DNA of 64,000 bases from Glycine soja (taxonomy: Eukaryota > Streptophyta > Magnoliopsida > Fabales > Fabaceae). The position numbers were made by a program, and so were the translations under genes. Below are positions 51,151 to 61,200 of this stretch, one piece after another. Each line of letters starts with the position of its first letter. Position 1 is the stretch's first letter. The notes under the pieces are model-generated. The model had not been told where the DNA came from. It did not search any database and was given only the letters and a program-made list of their open reading frames with translations. Location of the stretch: contig NC_041002.1 in assembly GCF_004193775.1 (NCBI RefSeq), positions 36,801,112 through 36,865,111 on the forward strand, in the 5' to 3' direction.

Positions 51151-51813
51151 TTTGGGAATAATAAGTAAGCTTATTCAAAGACAGTCAAAAGGAAAAAACT
51201 ATCTTTGTACTACCAATACAACTACGACGGTCTTTGTCAACCTGTCGTTGTACTCCTTAAACTCGCTATTAAAAATGGTTATTCAATAACCATCATTGTA
51301 TACATTCTTTAAAATTACTACACTGTTACCGTGTATCTTTCAACGATGTTTTTTTTTTAACCGTCGTAGTTTGTGTGTCGTAAAATGGTCATTATTGTAG
51401 TAAGTGTGACCACAGAGTTAAAAATTGAAGAATTCCGTGCCTGCATAATATTATTGTCAAATGAATCCAAATTTAGTTTTACATATAGAAAATTCCATCC
51501 TATATACTACTAGTAATTAAAGATAAAGACCGTATTCTTAGAATTGAGATAATTCCATATTATATTATTTTTCTCTCAAGACACAGGACTTAACCTCTCT
51601 CAAATTCCTCCTTTAGGATTCCTTAGGTTTTGTTTCTTTGTATTTTTCCCATAAATAAAAAAAAAACCATTCTCAAATGTTAATAAACATTGCTTTTAAA
51701 AAAATCTTCTTTTATGTTAAACTTTCTTTAATTTCCATAATTCTCATATGCTTATATTTTTTAAATAACTGCTTTGGTGTTTAATCATTATACTCAAAAA
51801 GTATTTTTAAATT

Positions 51814-51819
<6 letters not shown>

Positions 51820-51871
<52 letters not shown>
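51820..51871. repeat. (TA)n microsatellite in laccase 2 intron 2
   Basis: About 25 TA units. Confidence 0.97.
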
Positions 51872-51874
<3 letters not shown>

Positions 51875-52929
51875 GGAAAACACTTTCCTAAATATTAAAA
51901 GATAAGTGAGAGGGATGGTCGACTTTTGATTTAAAAAAAGAAACTCTTTTGCTTCTTGGAATGAAATTGGATGATAAAAGAAATGCATATAAACCTATGA
52001 AGCAGATAACATAAATCAATAATATATAATTAATTCTTGTATTCAAAACCGTGTTGTGTTTTTTTATAATAGTTTCTTTTTTATCGTAGCACATGCTTTT
52101 TTATATGATTTAATGTTATTTCATTATTGATATGATCGATGGAGGAGAAAAGGTATACCAATGAATAGTAAGATTGTAGGGTGACTTGTTGAATACGCGA
52201 ACGACAACAGTATCACCTTCTCGAGCGTTAATTGTTGGTCCTGGCAGGGTTCTATTGGCGGCAGTGATTAGTTGTTGACGACACAAACGCTGCACAGTAA
52301 TGTCCGCCACCTATTTATAACATGAGATTTTAATTAGTGAATATATTTCAAACTTAATTTGATTAGCCCATGAAAGGGAGAAGAAAAACTAGAGAATGAT
52401 AAAGGGTTTTAAACGTGATTAAACTTGAACTGAAGTTTATGAAAATAATTAAGATTTCACTCGAGAGTTAAAATTTTAATTATGGTAATTTAAAAAATAT
52501 TTAATTATTTATTTATTTTTTATAGTTTCATCATTCATAATTTTTAGTCTTTATAGTTTGAATATAATTTTTTTAGTTCTTATAATTTATATTTTAATTC
52601 TCTTTTAGTTCCAATAATTTAAAAGTAAATTTTTTAGTTTTTATATTTTATATTTTAATTCTTTTTTTAGTTCTTATCATCAAAATATTAGCAATATTAT
52701 TAATTATAATTGGCTACAAACAAATAATTTTTAATTAATTTATCACAATATAATTTATAATAAAAAATAATTTATAATTTATAATTAATTTGTAGCTAAT
52801 AACTAATTAAAGGAAAAAAAACAAAAAAGAATGAAGAGTTTTAAGTAATGGTCTGAAAAACTTGTGAAAATAAGATTAAGATTGACCGGAGAGCCGAAGA
52901 TAGCCAAGTTAAAAAAAAAAAAAAAAAAA

Positions 52930-53020
52930 AGTGTGTTTCGCAGACGCAGCATGGGCCAATGAAGATAGTAGCTAGTATAAGTGCAAAAGCCCAAGCTAGA
53001 GAAAACATAAAACGTTTCAT
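52930..53020 (-). pseudogene. Second laccase exon 1 (supernumerary copy)
   Basis: The minus-strand ATG at 53020 opens [19 protein letters not shown], close to the signal peptide of laccase 1 ([19 protein letters not shown]), and ends at ETHF where a run of about 19 T on that strand has replaced the HTFN|GT exon end. A more normal exon 1 lies 100 bp upstream at 53212-53120. The extra copy is likely left from an unequal exchange between tandem laccases. Its splice donor is lost. Confidence 0.75.
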
Positions 53021-53272
53021 GGTGTAATAACAAGAATGCAATGATTGTATTTATCTATCTCTCTATCTATCTATGTTATATATATTAAAAGTAAATGAGT
53101 AGAATGAAGGAGCCAATACATTGAAAGTGTGTTCCACAACAGCAGCAGAAATCAAGGAACATGCTAGCAAAAGAGCAAAATCCCAGGCCAAAGGAAACAC
53201 ACAAAGATTCATGTAGAAGAACGCGAGTCATAAATGAAATAAATCAAGCAAATTAAGAAGCAAAAATTTAGA

Positions 53273-53288
53273 GTCTATATAGAGACCC
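53273..53288 (-). promoter_or_regulatory. TATA box of laccase copy 2
   Basis: GGGTCTCTATATAGAC on the minus strand, about 65 bp upstream of the ATG at 53212, aligned with the TATA block of copy 1. Confidence 0.65.
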
Positions 53289-53917
53289 CTGAGACTTCAG
53301 ACTTCACGTTAGCACGATTACGTGTTTTTGTAGTATATGCAATTATGATATTGCAACGTGGTCTTGACATTACAATTTGAATTTTCTCTACAATGAAGAA
53401 GGAAATTAATTATCATTATCATGCTAAATATGATTGTTTAGGTTCGCCATCAGAAAGATCTACAATGGGGGGAAAGAATAACACTTAGTCAATAACTTGT
53501 TTTGATCATCTAACCGGAAATTTTGACTGTGATTGATGAGAATCTGACTCTGACTATGCCCGCGGATTAAATTAAAAGAACATGACCCTTATTTTCTTTT
53601 GGTTAAAGTAAAGTTTAGGGTGAGAAGAGTTTAACTAAAGGTAAAAAATACATTTGAATTAATAAATTAAATACTTATACAAATTTTTATATTTATCTCG
53701 TTCCAAAAAGTATGAACAAAGGCTCAAATTTGTGACCATATTTAAAGTCAAACAATATGTCTTAAGGTTGCATGAGAACACTTATTTATACTTATATACT
53801 ACTAATAATTTATCATGATTTCAAATTTAGGGAACTTTTACCGTTAAAATTTTATAAGTCATAACAGAATCAAGTTGTAATTTAGGAAAGCGCGTTGTAC
53901 GTACACGCAGACGTGTC

Positions 53918-54000
53918 AAGCTTGGTTAATAAGCTGTATGTACTGTAATGAAAAGCTTGGTTAATAAGCTGTATGTCCTGTAATGAAAAGCTTGGTTAAG
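53918..54000. repeat. 34-bp tandem repeat upstream of laccase 2
   Basis: The unit AAGCTTGGTTAATAAGCTGT plus ATGT[A/C]CTGTAATGA is present twice, followed by a partial third copy (AAAGCTTGGTTAAG). Copy 1 has only a single CAAGCTTGGTAATGAAAG at about 39026. Confidence 0.9.
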
Positions 54001-54920
54001 AACATCTTGATCTATATTATTGACAAATATATCATAATACTCCTATATATTTTGATAGTCTTAATTAAAGTTGAGAAGTTTAAGGTTCTAATATAAATAT
54101 TTGTTCCATTTTTTTGAAGTCTTATTTAAAATATTTATTTATTCTATTAACCTAGTGCACTATAATATATTTTTTATTAATAAAAATTAAAAAATATAAA
54201 AAAATTATAATAACTCATATATTATATTCAATTAATTTTTCTAGTTGACTATAATATATAGCAGTAACTCGTATTTATAGGAAATTTTATATAATGATTA
54301 TGGGTAATTTTTTGGTACAAACAGTGCGCATGATGGCCGTATATTTATGATGTTGAGACAAGTTTTCAAACTTTTATTAAATATTTAAAATTCTATAGGG
54401 AAAAAAATATAGCTAGCTAATAGCTAATAAATTTGTAGTAGTTGACAACACAACAACAGTAGGAATTGATGAAATAAGTCAGTTGGTTGAATAATATGTA
54501 TATTATTATAAATTCTGTTTGAATTTGTCCATATATAAAAAAACTACTGAATTTGAGAAAAAATTATCTGAAATTAGATTTTTACAGTTATGACTTAAAT
54601 AAGCATTAATTATGTCGGTAAGAAGTATCTTATCTAAGAGAAAGATAAGACAGGCCAGCATTCGAGAAAATAAAAAAATTTTAATGACAAATTAACATGT
54701 GTTATTTGACAGAGTACAATTGGCTATCAAGTCACATGGTTGAAAGAATATATATATAGCCTAGCTTTCGTCCTTTATTACATCTTATTTTTCTCAATCA
54801 AACAAATTATATTAGAAATATCCACATTACGAAAGTATGTATGTCTATAAACATTAACCAATCTATAAAAGAATTTAGTGTAAAACTGTAAGGAATAGTT
54901 CATGAATTTATGGCGTGCGC
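54001..54920. other. Spacer between laccase copies 2 and 3
   Basis: AT-rich. It shares blocks with the spacer 3' of copy 2 (see 41021-41450), but here the LINE insertion is absent. Confidence 0.55.
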
Positions 54921-55360
54921 TCAGCACTTAGGAAGATCAGATGGTGGCGGAGGCCCTGAAAATGAAGGACTGGGCCCATTTTCAACCTCGAAAGCCATGG
55001 CTAGCCCCCATGGCAAATGAGTTTCTAAATGGCAATGCACAAGCCAAACACCTGCGTACACACAATCATATTTATTTAATTAATGAATAGAAGATATTAA
55101 TTAAAATTAACACATATAATATTATATGATAAGTTGCAGATAAACTTGCCAAACATGGATTGTCCGTCCAGGGGAAATACCAAGTTATTTTATTTCTATA
55201 ACTCTATCCTTCTTTTCTTAATAGCATTTTATTGGCTGGTGTAATTGGTACTCTTTTCCTTAAAGATTTACAAAAACTTTCTTCTTGGGACTTTCTATCC
55301 CAAGCATTCCATACAAAGAAATATATTTATAATATGATATTTGAAGTTAAATTTAGTTTA

Positions 55361-56097
55361 GAGTGTGTTTGGATGAGGAAATTTAAAAATTCTAAGAATT
55401 TCAAATACTTCAATTGAACTTTTTTTATTTTCAAAATTTTGTGTTTGGATAAAAAAAGTTAAAATTGTGAGGCTGAAAGAAAATGAATACAAAAAGAAGA
55501 GAAAATATGATTGGTGTGATTCTAGAGAGAAGAATACTGATGCAGCATGAGGAGTCACAGTGGAACTGAGACACGACGACATACACCACTACACCCGACT
55601 ACAACATTTAGTCAACGACACAAGGCATGACCCAGGTTCTCCGCGCCGACAAGCACCTCTGTCGCGTGATGGTCAGCGATGACTGCTCCCTTGACTATTG
55701 GGTGCAGTTCTATGTATCTCCTACGTCTGCACCCAATCGACGCTCTGCGAGCTCAAACGATGCTTCTTGAAGAAAAGGATCATCGATGTGAGGGAAAAGT
55801 CCCGAGTTCGAGAACGAGATTTCGAGAACTTTCAGGTAGAAGAAAGGATGAAGGTGATAAAGGAAATATGCGAATGTTTTGGAAGATTCTTCTATCAAGA
55901 AGAGAATTTCAATTTCTCACCTTTTAGAAGGAAATTAAAATTCCACGTTTTTAATTATTCAAAATTTTGTTTTAAAATTTCAAAAATTTAAATTCTTCAT
56001 AAAAAAAAACATCCAAATAATGAATTTTAGATTAAAGAAATTTAAATTCTCTGATAAATTACTTTCCTCAGTTAAAATTCTCTTTCCAAACGCACTC
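55361..56097. mobile_element. Harbinger/Tourist-like MITE in laccase 3 intron 5
   Basis: The ends are GAGTGTGTTTGGATGAGG (55361) and, as complement, GAGTGCGTTTGGAAAGAG (56097), flanked by TTA on both sides (55358-55360 and 56098-56100). The TTA duplication and this terminus fit PIF/Harbinger. Size is 737 bp, with a GC-richer core (55540-55780) that may be captured DNA. Small frames in it are not supported as genes. Confidence 0.82.
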
Positions 56098-56647
56098 TTA
56101 ATTATTTTATAGAAGAAATTAACGAACCTAGATTATTTGCTTGGAATCTAACGACGGACCATCCTCCGACGGGCACAGAAATCGTGTTAAATATTTGAGG
56201 GTTGACAAAATTGAACTTGGGCTCATCTCTAGTGGCATTCTAATTCCCAAACCCTTGAGCCAAAACATGAAAATTGAAGCCATGAATGTGAATCGGGTGA
56301 TTCTTTGCAGAAACGATGGTCGTGCTTTGAAAAACAATCTCAATTGTTGAATTGAACTTCAATGTCTTTACCTTCGTTGATGTAGGTGCGATTTTGAAGG
56401 CATTATCTATAGTGCCCGTTATGTTTGGGTCGGTATAGTCAAACACAATTGAAGGCTGATTTGGAAAATCTCTAGTGTACACTCCGTTAACATTATTGTT
56501 CTAGAATGCCTCAAGCATTGGTAACCCTTTTCCCCAGGCAACACAAAGGACTCGTTCTTGCTAGCAAAGAGTGGAGGTTGCGTTTCCGAGCAACCATTTG
56601 GTGTTGAAACATTTTTGCAAGGGAACTGCTAGGCGCACCCAGCAGTT

Positions 56648-57519
56648 TTGTTGGTACACCCAGCATAACAGGGAAACGTCGGTTTTGCCCTTTCATAAGT
56701 CCAATATGGATTGGTAATCCGTAGGCTCATACGGATTGCTAATTTGTAAGCCTCATACGGATCCTAGCAAGAATTAATTTTGGATTGACAATCTGTATGT
56801 TTTGAATTTTTTTTAATACCCATTTCTTCTTCTCTAGCGACGAAAAATCACCAAACTTCACTGTATCAACCATACGGATTGTCAATCTGTATGGCCATAC
56901 GGATTGTCAATCTGTATGACCATACGGATTGTTAATTCATATATTTTGATTTTTAAAAAAAATTATAATTTTTTATTATTTTTTTATACATTATTTTATT
57001 AACAAAATTTGATAATTAAAAAAAATTGATATTTAATTGGATGTTGTATTTAGATGTTTATTACAGTAATTAATAGTTAAATAAATTTGGTATTTAATTG
57101 AATGATGTATTTGGATGTTTATTACAGTGATTGAAAATTAAACAAATATGATATTTAATTAAATGATGTATTTAGATGTTTATTACAACAATTCATAATT
57201 AAATAAATTTGGTATTTTTTTTACATGTAAATTTTTATTAAACCTATTATTTTTATTTATAATTTATATATGTAAACAAATTAATTATTAGATAAAAATT
57301 AATTATCATAAAATTTATTATGTAAATTTACATGTGCATTAAATATACATTAGAAAGTTTAGTATTATATATAACGACATTAATTATTCTACATCATAAT
57401 TGGTCTATTAGCTCAGTTGGTTAATAAAATCCTCTGGGCCTAATATGGATTGTCAATCCATATTGGACTTACGAAAGGACAAAACTGATATTTTCCTGTT
57501 ATACTGGGTGTACCAACAA
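56648..57519. mobile_element. Nested small MULE with 74-bp terminal inverted repeats
   Basis: 56648-56721 (TTGTTGGTACACCCAGCATA ... GGTAATCC) recurs inverted at 57446-57519 (GGATTGTCAATCCATATTGG ... GGTGTACCAACAA) with 9 differences in 74 bp by my count. The interior (about 56722-57445) contains three or four CATACGGATTGTCAATCTGT palindromes and AT-rich DNA. It could be a non-autonomous derivative of the larger MULE, or one end of the large element could be a rearranged duplicate. Confidence 0.7.
57402..57425 (+). other. 5' half of a tRNA-Ile-like sequence
   Basis: GGTCTATTAGCTCAGTTGGT plus TAAT matches the acceptor, D-arm and A-box of plant tRNA-Ile (which starts GGCCCATTAGCTCAGTTGGT). The anticodon and the T-arm are absent; 20 bp later the MULE inverted repeat begins. 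It is not a functional tRNA. Confidence 0.6.
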
Positions 57520-57539
57520 ATGGCAAGATGCTTGTTTTT

Positions 57540-57760
57540 TCGACAATCAGGTCATTATGAGTATTCAGACAAAGTTATCAAATTTGAAATTATTGAGTTA
57601 AAAACTGACGATGACGTGCTAAAGGTCTTAGTACAATCTAACTACTGAAAACAATTTGGCCCAATAGAAATTTTAGTTGTTTTTAGTAAACAGGTAATCA
57701 AAATGGAAGATGACATACCTCGGTCGCAACATGATTCAATGCAAAATTAGTATCAGTTAA
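57540..57760 (+). pseudogene. mudrA-like transposase N-terminal fragment (plus strand)
   Basis: The frame reads DKVIKFEIIELKTDDDVLKV, LVQSNY, TGA in place of the expected tryptophan, KQFGPIEILVVFSKQVIKME. I recognise the VLKVL-x-SxYWK-x-x-GPIEI-x-x-VF pattern from the N-terminal region of mudrA-type transposases. It lies on the opposite strand to the main MULE gene, next to the small MULE end, so it comes from a different element or an inverted piece. Confidence 0.55.
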
Positions 57761-58239
57761 TTGTAGTTTTTCATGCATTTTTTGTTTGTTTCAACTATGT
57801 TGAAGTTAATGAAATGTTTAAATTTGTGTCCATTAGCTAATGAAACCGTATGTTTATTATTTTCAAAGTACTTAATTATTTCCTAACTTTTAAAAATAAT
57901 GACTGAAAATAAATTATTATTTACAAAATTATCAACAAAAATATGAATGTCAACAAAATAATTATTTACACAAACATCAGTGGTAATAACATATTTTATG
58001 TTCATTGTTCACCTATATCAACAAATTTGGTTTTCAGCATATACAAATTTGTGCAACGCTGCATTCTACCTATGTACGGAGTGGGCCACTACTTTGCTTG
58101 AGAATGACAATGTGTATTCTACAACAATGCCAATGGTGGTAAAGGACAATGGTCTCATAAAAAAACCTATTACATAACGACAAATAAATTGAATGTAAGA
58201 TAGCTAACTACAATGTCACTACTTATACTAACATCATAA
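57761..58239. other. No gene recognised, 3' side of the MULE transposase
   Basis: AT-rich; would be the 3' flank of the minus-strand MULE gene. Confidence 0.4.
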
Positions 58240-61200
58240 TTATGCAATTACATGTACAAAATGATTTCCATACACATGACCAATGCATATTATGCTATGC
58301 ACAGAAGAATCTGGTGGCGGCTTACTTCTAAGAGAAAAAATGTCATGCATTGTTGTCGTGAAAGAGGAACAACGATCTCGTTGTATCGTGAAGCAATGAC
58401 ATATCTCATATCCGTAATATTCATTCACTTGTTCTTGGTAACCTACATGTAAAAGACAACAAATAGTGATTACTTAAATGTTATTTTAAGAAAAAGTGAC
58501 ATAACAATGAACTTACATACCATAGATAATCTGTCAACAAGTAGGGAATACTTTAATTCCTCAAATCTCTCTATGTCACCAACCAGGTTGATATACTCTT
58601 CCAACCAGCTTATCAATTCTTTATGTAGATGGTTGCGCACCAATGACCACGATTCTTCACCCATACCCAATAAGGTAGCTATTGCCCAATAACCACAGTT
58701 ATCATCCACTTTGACATCAATAATATTTTCAATAGAATCCTTGATGCACTGATGAAATTGATCCAACATTGGAATATTTCATCTCTGTATTGGTTCCTCA
58801 CATGATGATGCACTACGTTTAACTAAAGAATTATTATTTTGCACAGAGTGTAACGCATCAACATACTACCAATAAGATGGATCACGTTTTGTTGACTTTT
58901 GTAGCTTGGTCAACAGTTTGTTTTTTTGGAGAACCCTTGGTCTTCACCTTTTCTGGAGCTGGACACATGGAGTTCATATCAGGTAAGCAATTTCTCACAG
59001 CTTTGTCTTTAAATGTACTTTGCCACAAACATCAAGCTGCTCAAAGCGTTTCGATATAGTTTCCATCTCCTCAGTTATGGTCACATGTGCCTCACATAGC
59101 TCTTGATCTGAAAAACTAAGTCTCTGCCAAAAAATATGGATTATCTCTAGTGGTATGGAGCTAACAACATATTTAGACAACTCACATGTACATGGAAGAC
59201 CGTGGGTACTCCTCATGACACATCCACAACATGAAGGGTTTTTGCCTGCATAAGGTACACGCTCATACTCAACAGCAATTTCATTTAAAGCGTATCTTGA
59301 TACCATGTCAAGTAGTTTTTTGTACAAGGTAACTTTAAACACATGTCCAACCACATGCGTGCTTGTCTCAAAAGATGCTATAATATGGGTGTGTTGAAGT
59401 GTCATCATATTGTTCATTGCTTCCCAAACACTGCATATGTCACCAAGAGAGTTTTGTAGGAATCTCTTTAATGACCAATGAGCACTCTCAACCCTATAAA
59501 TGAAATATACAACAACATATAAACAACCGCAACATTTTCATTTAAGTCAACACTTAAACAAATTAACACAAACAAAAAACAATATTGATACCTGTTAGTG
59601 GTTGTATTTCCTAGATGCATCACTTTGTTGGTCCATGCTTTCACAAATTTTTCTTTGTGCGGATTCACCCATGTTTGACACACATAGTCCACAAACATAG
59701 GTCACGGAAAGCAAGCCATTTCAAAGTTTTTAAGGTACTCATCAAAAGAACTCTCACATGGACAATTAACTAAACTCCCCCAAGCCTCCATCACATAATC
59801 CCATGCATTCTTTTGAGCAAGTAGGGTTTTGCACTTCGCCTTCACATTCTTGTCAATGTAAAATCGACACAGCAAGTTCGTAGCATCCGGGAATACAATT
59901 TTCACTGCATTCATCAAAGACAAATCTCTGTTGGTGACAATAACCCCAGGGAGTGCATCAACTCTAATGAAAAGACCTCGAAATCGCTATAGAGCCCAAA
60001 CAACATTATTAAGATGTTTGGTAGTCGTCTTATATGACTAACTTTTGTATAGAAAATTTTTACAAAATATATATATTTTCCCCAATTTATGGTTCTTTTT
60101 GTAGGATTGTAAATAAATTTTGCCTTGTTTTTATTTGTGCTCAGTAGAAGCCTTGTGTATGGAATTAATCTCAATTTCTCTTCAATTTCAGGCAAAAATG
60201 AGTTATTTTGAAGAAGTGCTAAAGTTGATGTCTCGCTAAGCGAGCTCAATGCGCTTAGCGAGTGTCATCCACTAAGCGAGACATCAACGCGCTTAGCGGA
60301 TAGGAGGAATCTAGAAGGGAATCTGTCACATAGGCACGTGCTCAGCGCGTCATCAGCGAGTCATTTGTCACCTTCCAGGCTTAGCGTGAGTTTGGCGCTA
60401 AGCGAAACTTCACTTACTCGCGCTAAGCGTGACGTTGAGTTTAGTGAGCCCTTTTTAAGCCTGGAATAACAAAAGAGAAAAAGAGGTATGAAGAGAGCGT
60501 TGAATAGCCGTCAGAGCTTGAAGAGTGAAATACACAGAGGCAAAGAACAGAGCAAAGAAGCCAAGTTTTGATCTTTTAGGAAGATTTATGAGTTTTTGAG
60601 TGATTGTGAGATTCCTAGAGGGGAGGAGACATCCCCACTCCTTTGTAAGCATGCAATTTCTCTTAATTCCTCTTCTTCATTGTAAAAGGAGCTTCCTTGC
60701 TATGGAAGACTAAATCCTCAGTTTGGGGATTCTTGCCGAGTAATTGATGTAAACTTTTTCCATATCTAATTAAGGTTGTTTTATGTGTTCATTGTTTCTA
60801 TCAGTACTTTATTATTGCATGCTTATGGCTTGATCACCCATATGTGTATACTATTAGGGGCTTTAGCATTGAAAGATGTATTGTCTCCTTAGAACTTGAT
60901 AGAGCAATATTAGGTTACCGTATGTTTGGACACAGAGTGCGGTAATTTAGTTTTTATTATGTTGTGATCATAAAGCTGTTCAATTAAGCTAAGTTCAACA
61001 AGAGACATCTGCAAACGAAGTTTAATTAGAATTAGGCTAAACTCACGAGACATCGGTGTTTAGTACTTGAGCCTTCAGCATAGAACACAGAAACATCTTT
61101 AATTAGAGAAACATCCTTAATTGCATCAATTTGCTCAGTAAAAGGATCCAATGCCTTTAGATATCTGTTTTCACACTTACTTGCTCACGTTTATTGCTTT

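Larger units (their letters stand above)
43625..51406. mobile_element. Candidate CACTA element with captured gene and nested copia, ending in laccase 2 exon 3
   Basis: The left terminus CACTACTAAAAATATTGG (43625) and the complement of the right terminus, CACTTACTACAATAATG (51406), both lead into TTTTACGACACA and then ACAACATCG/ACATCGTTG words, so they look like an imperfect pair. The right end is one inserted base away from CACTAC. The 3-bp flanks AGT and TGA do not match, which may mean a rearrangement or two different elements. Contents are an At1g61900-like gene fragment (44735-44970), a SIRE1-like copia relic (45020-49556) and about 1.8 kb of unrecognised sequence. Confidence 0.55.
41451..53212 (-). 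pseudogene. Laccase copy 2, split by nested transposons
   Basis: Recognisable parts are exon 1 (53212-53120, 93 bp, signal peptide, VVEHTFN|GT), exon 2 (52310-52159, 152 bp, [29 protein letters not shown]), the start of exon 3 (51440 to about 51407, HGILQFL), the 3' part of exon 5 (about 42597-42178) and exon 6 (41575-41451, [17 protein letters not shown], ending [10 protein letters not shown]). Exon sizes and splice sites equal those of copy 1. The rest of exon 3, exon 4 and the first part of exon 5 are gone. Between 42598 and 51406 lie a copia LTR end, a CACTA element and a copia relic. Exon 5 also has a frameshift around the [10 protein letters not shown] copper motif and earlier stops. 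The last residue is Phe where copies 1 and 3 have Cys. No protein is expected. Confidence 0.88.

Noticed and set aside
57402..57475. Functional tRNA-Ile gene
   Set aside because: Only the 5' half matches; no anticodon loop or T-arm follows.
60455..60652. Minus-strand 65-residue frame in the solo LTR
   Set aside because: Lies wholly within the LTR and resembles nothing; LTR leader sequence explains it.
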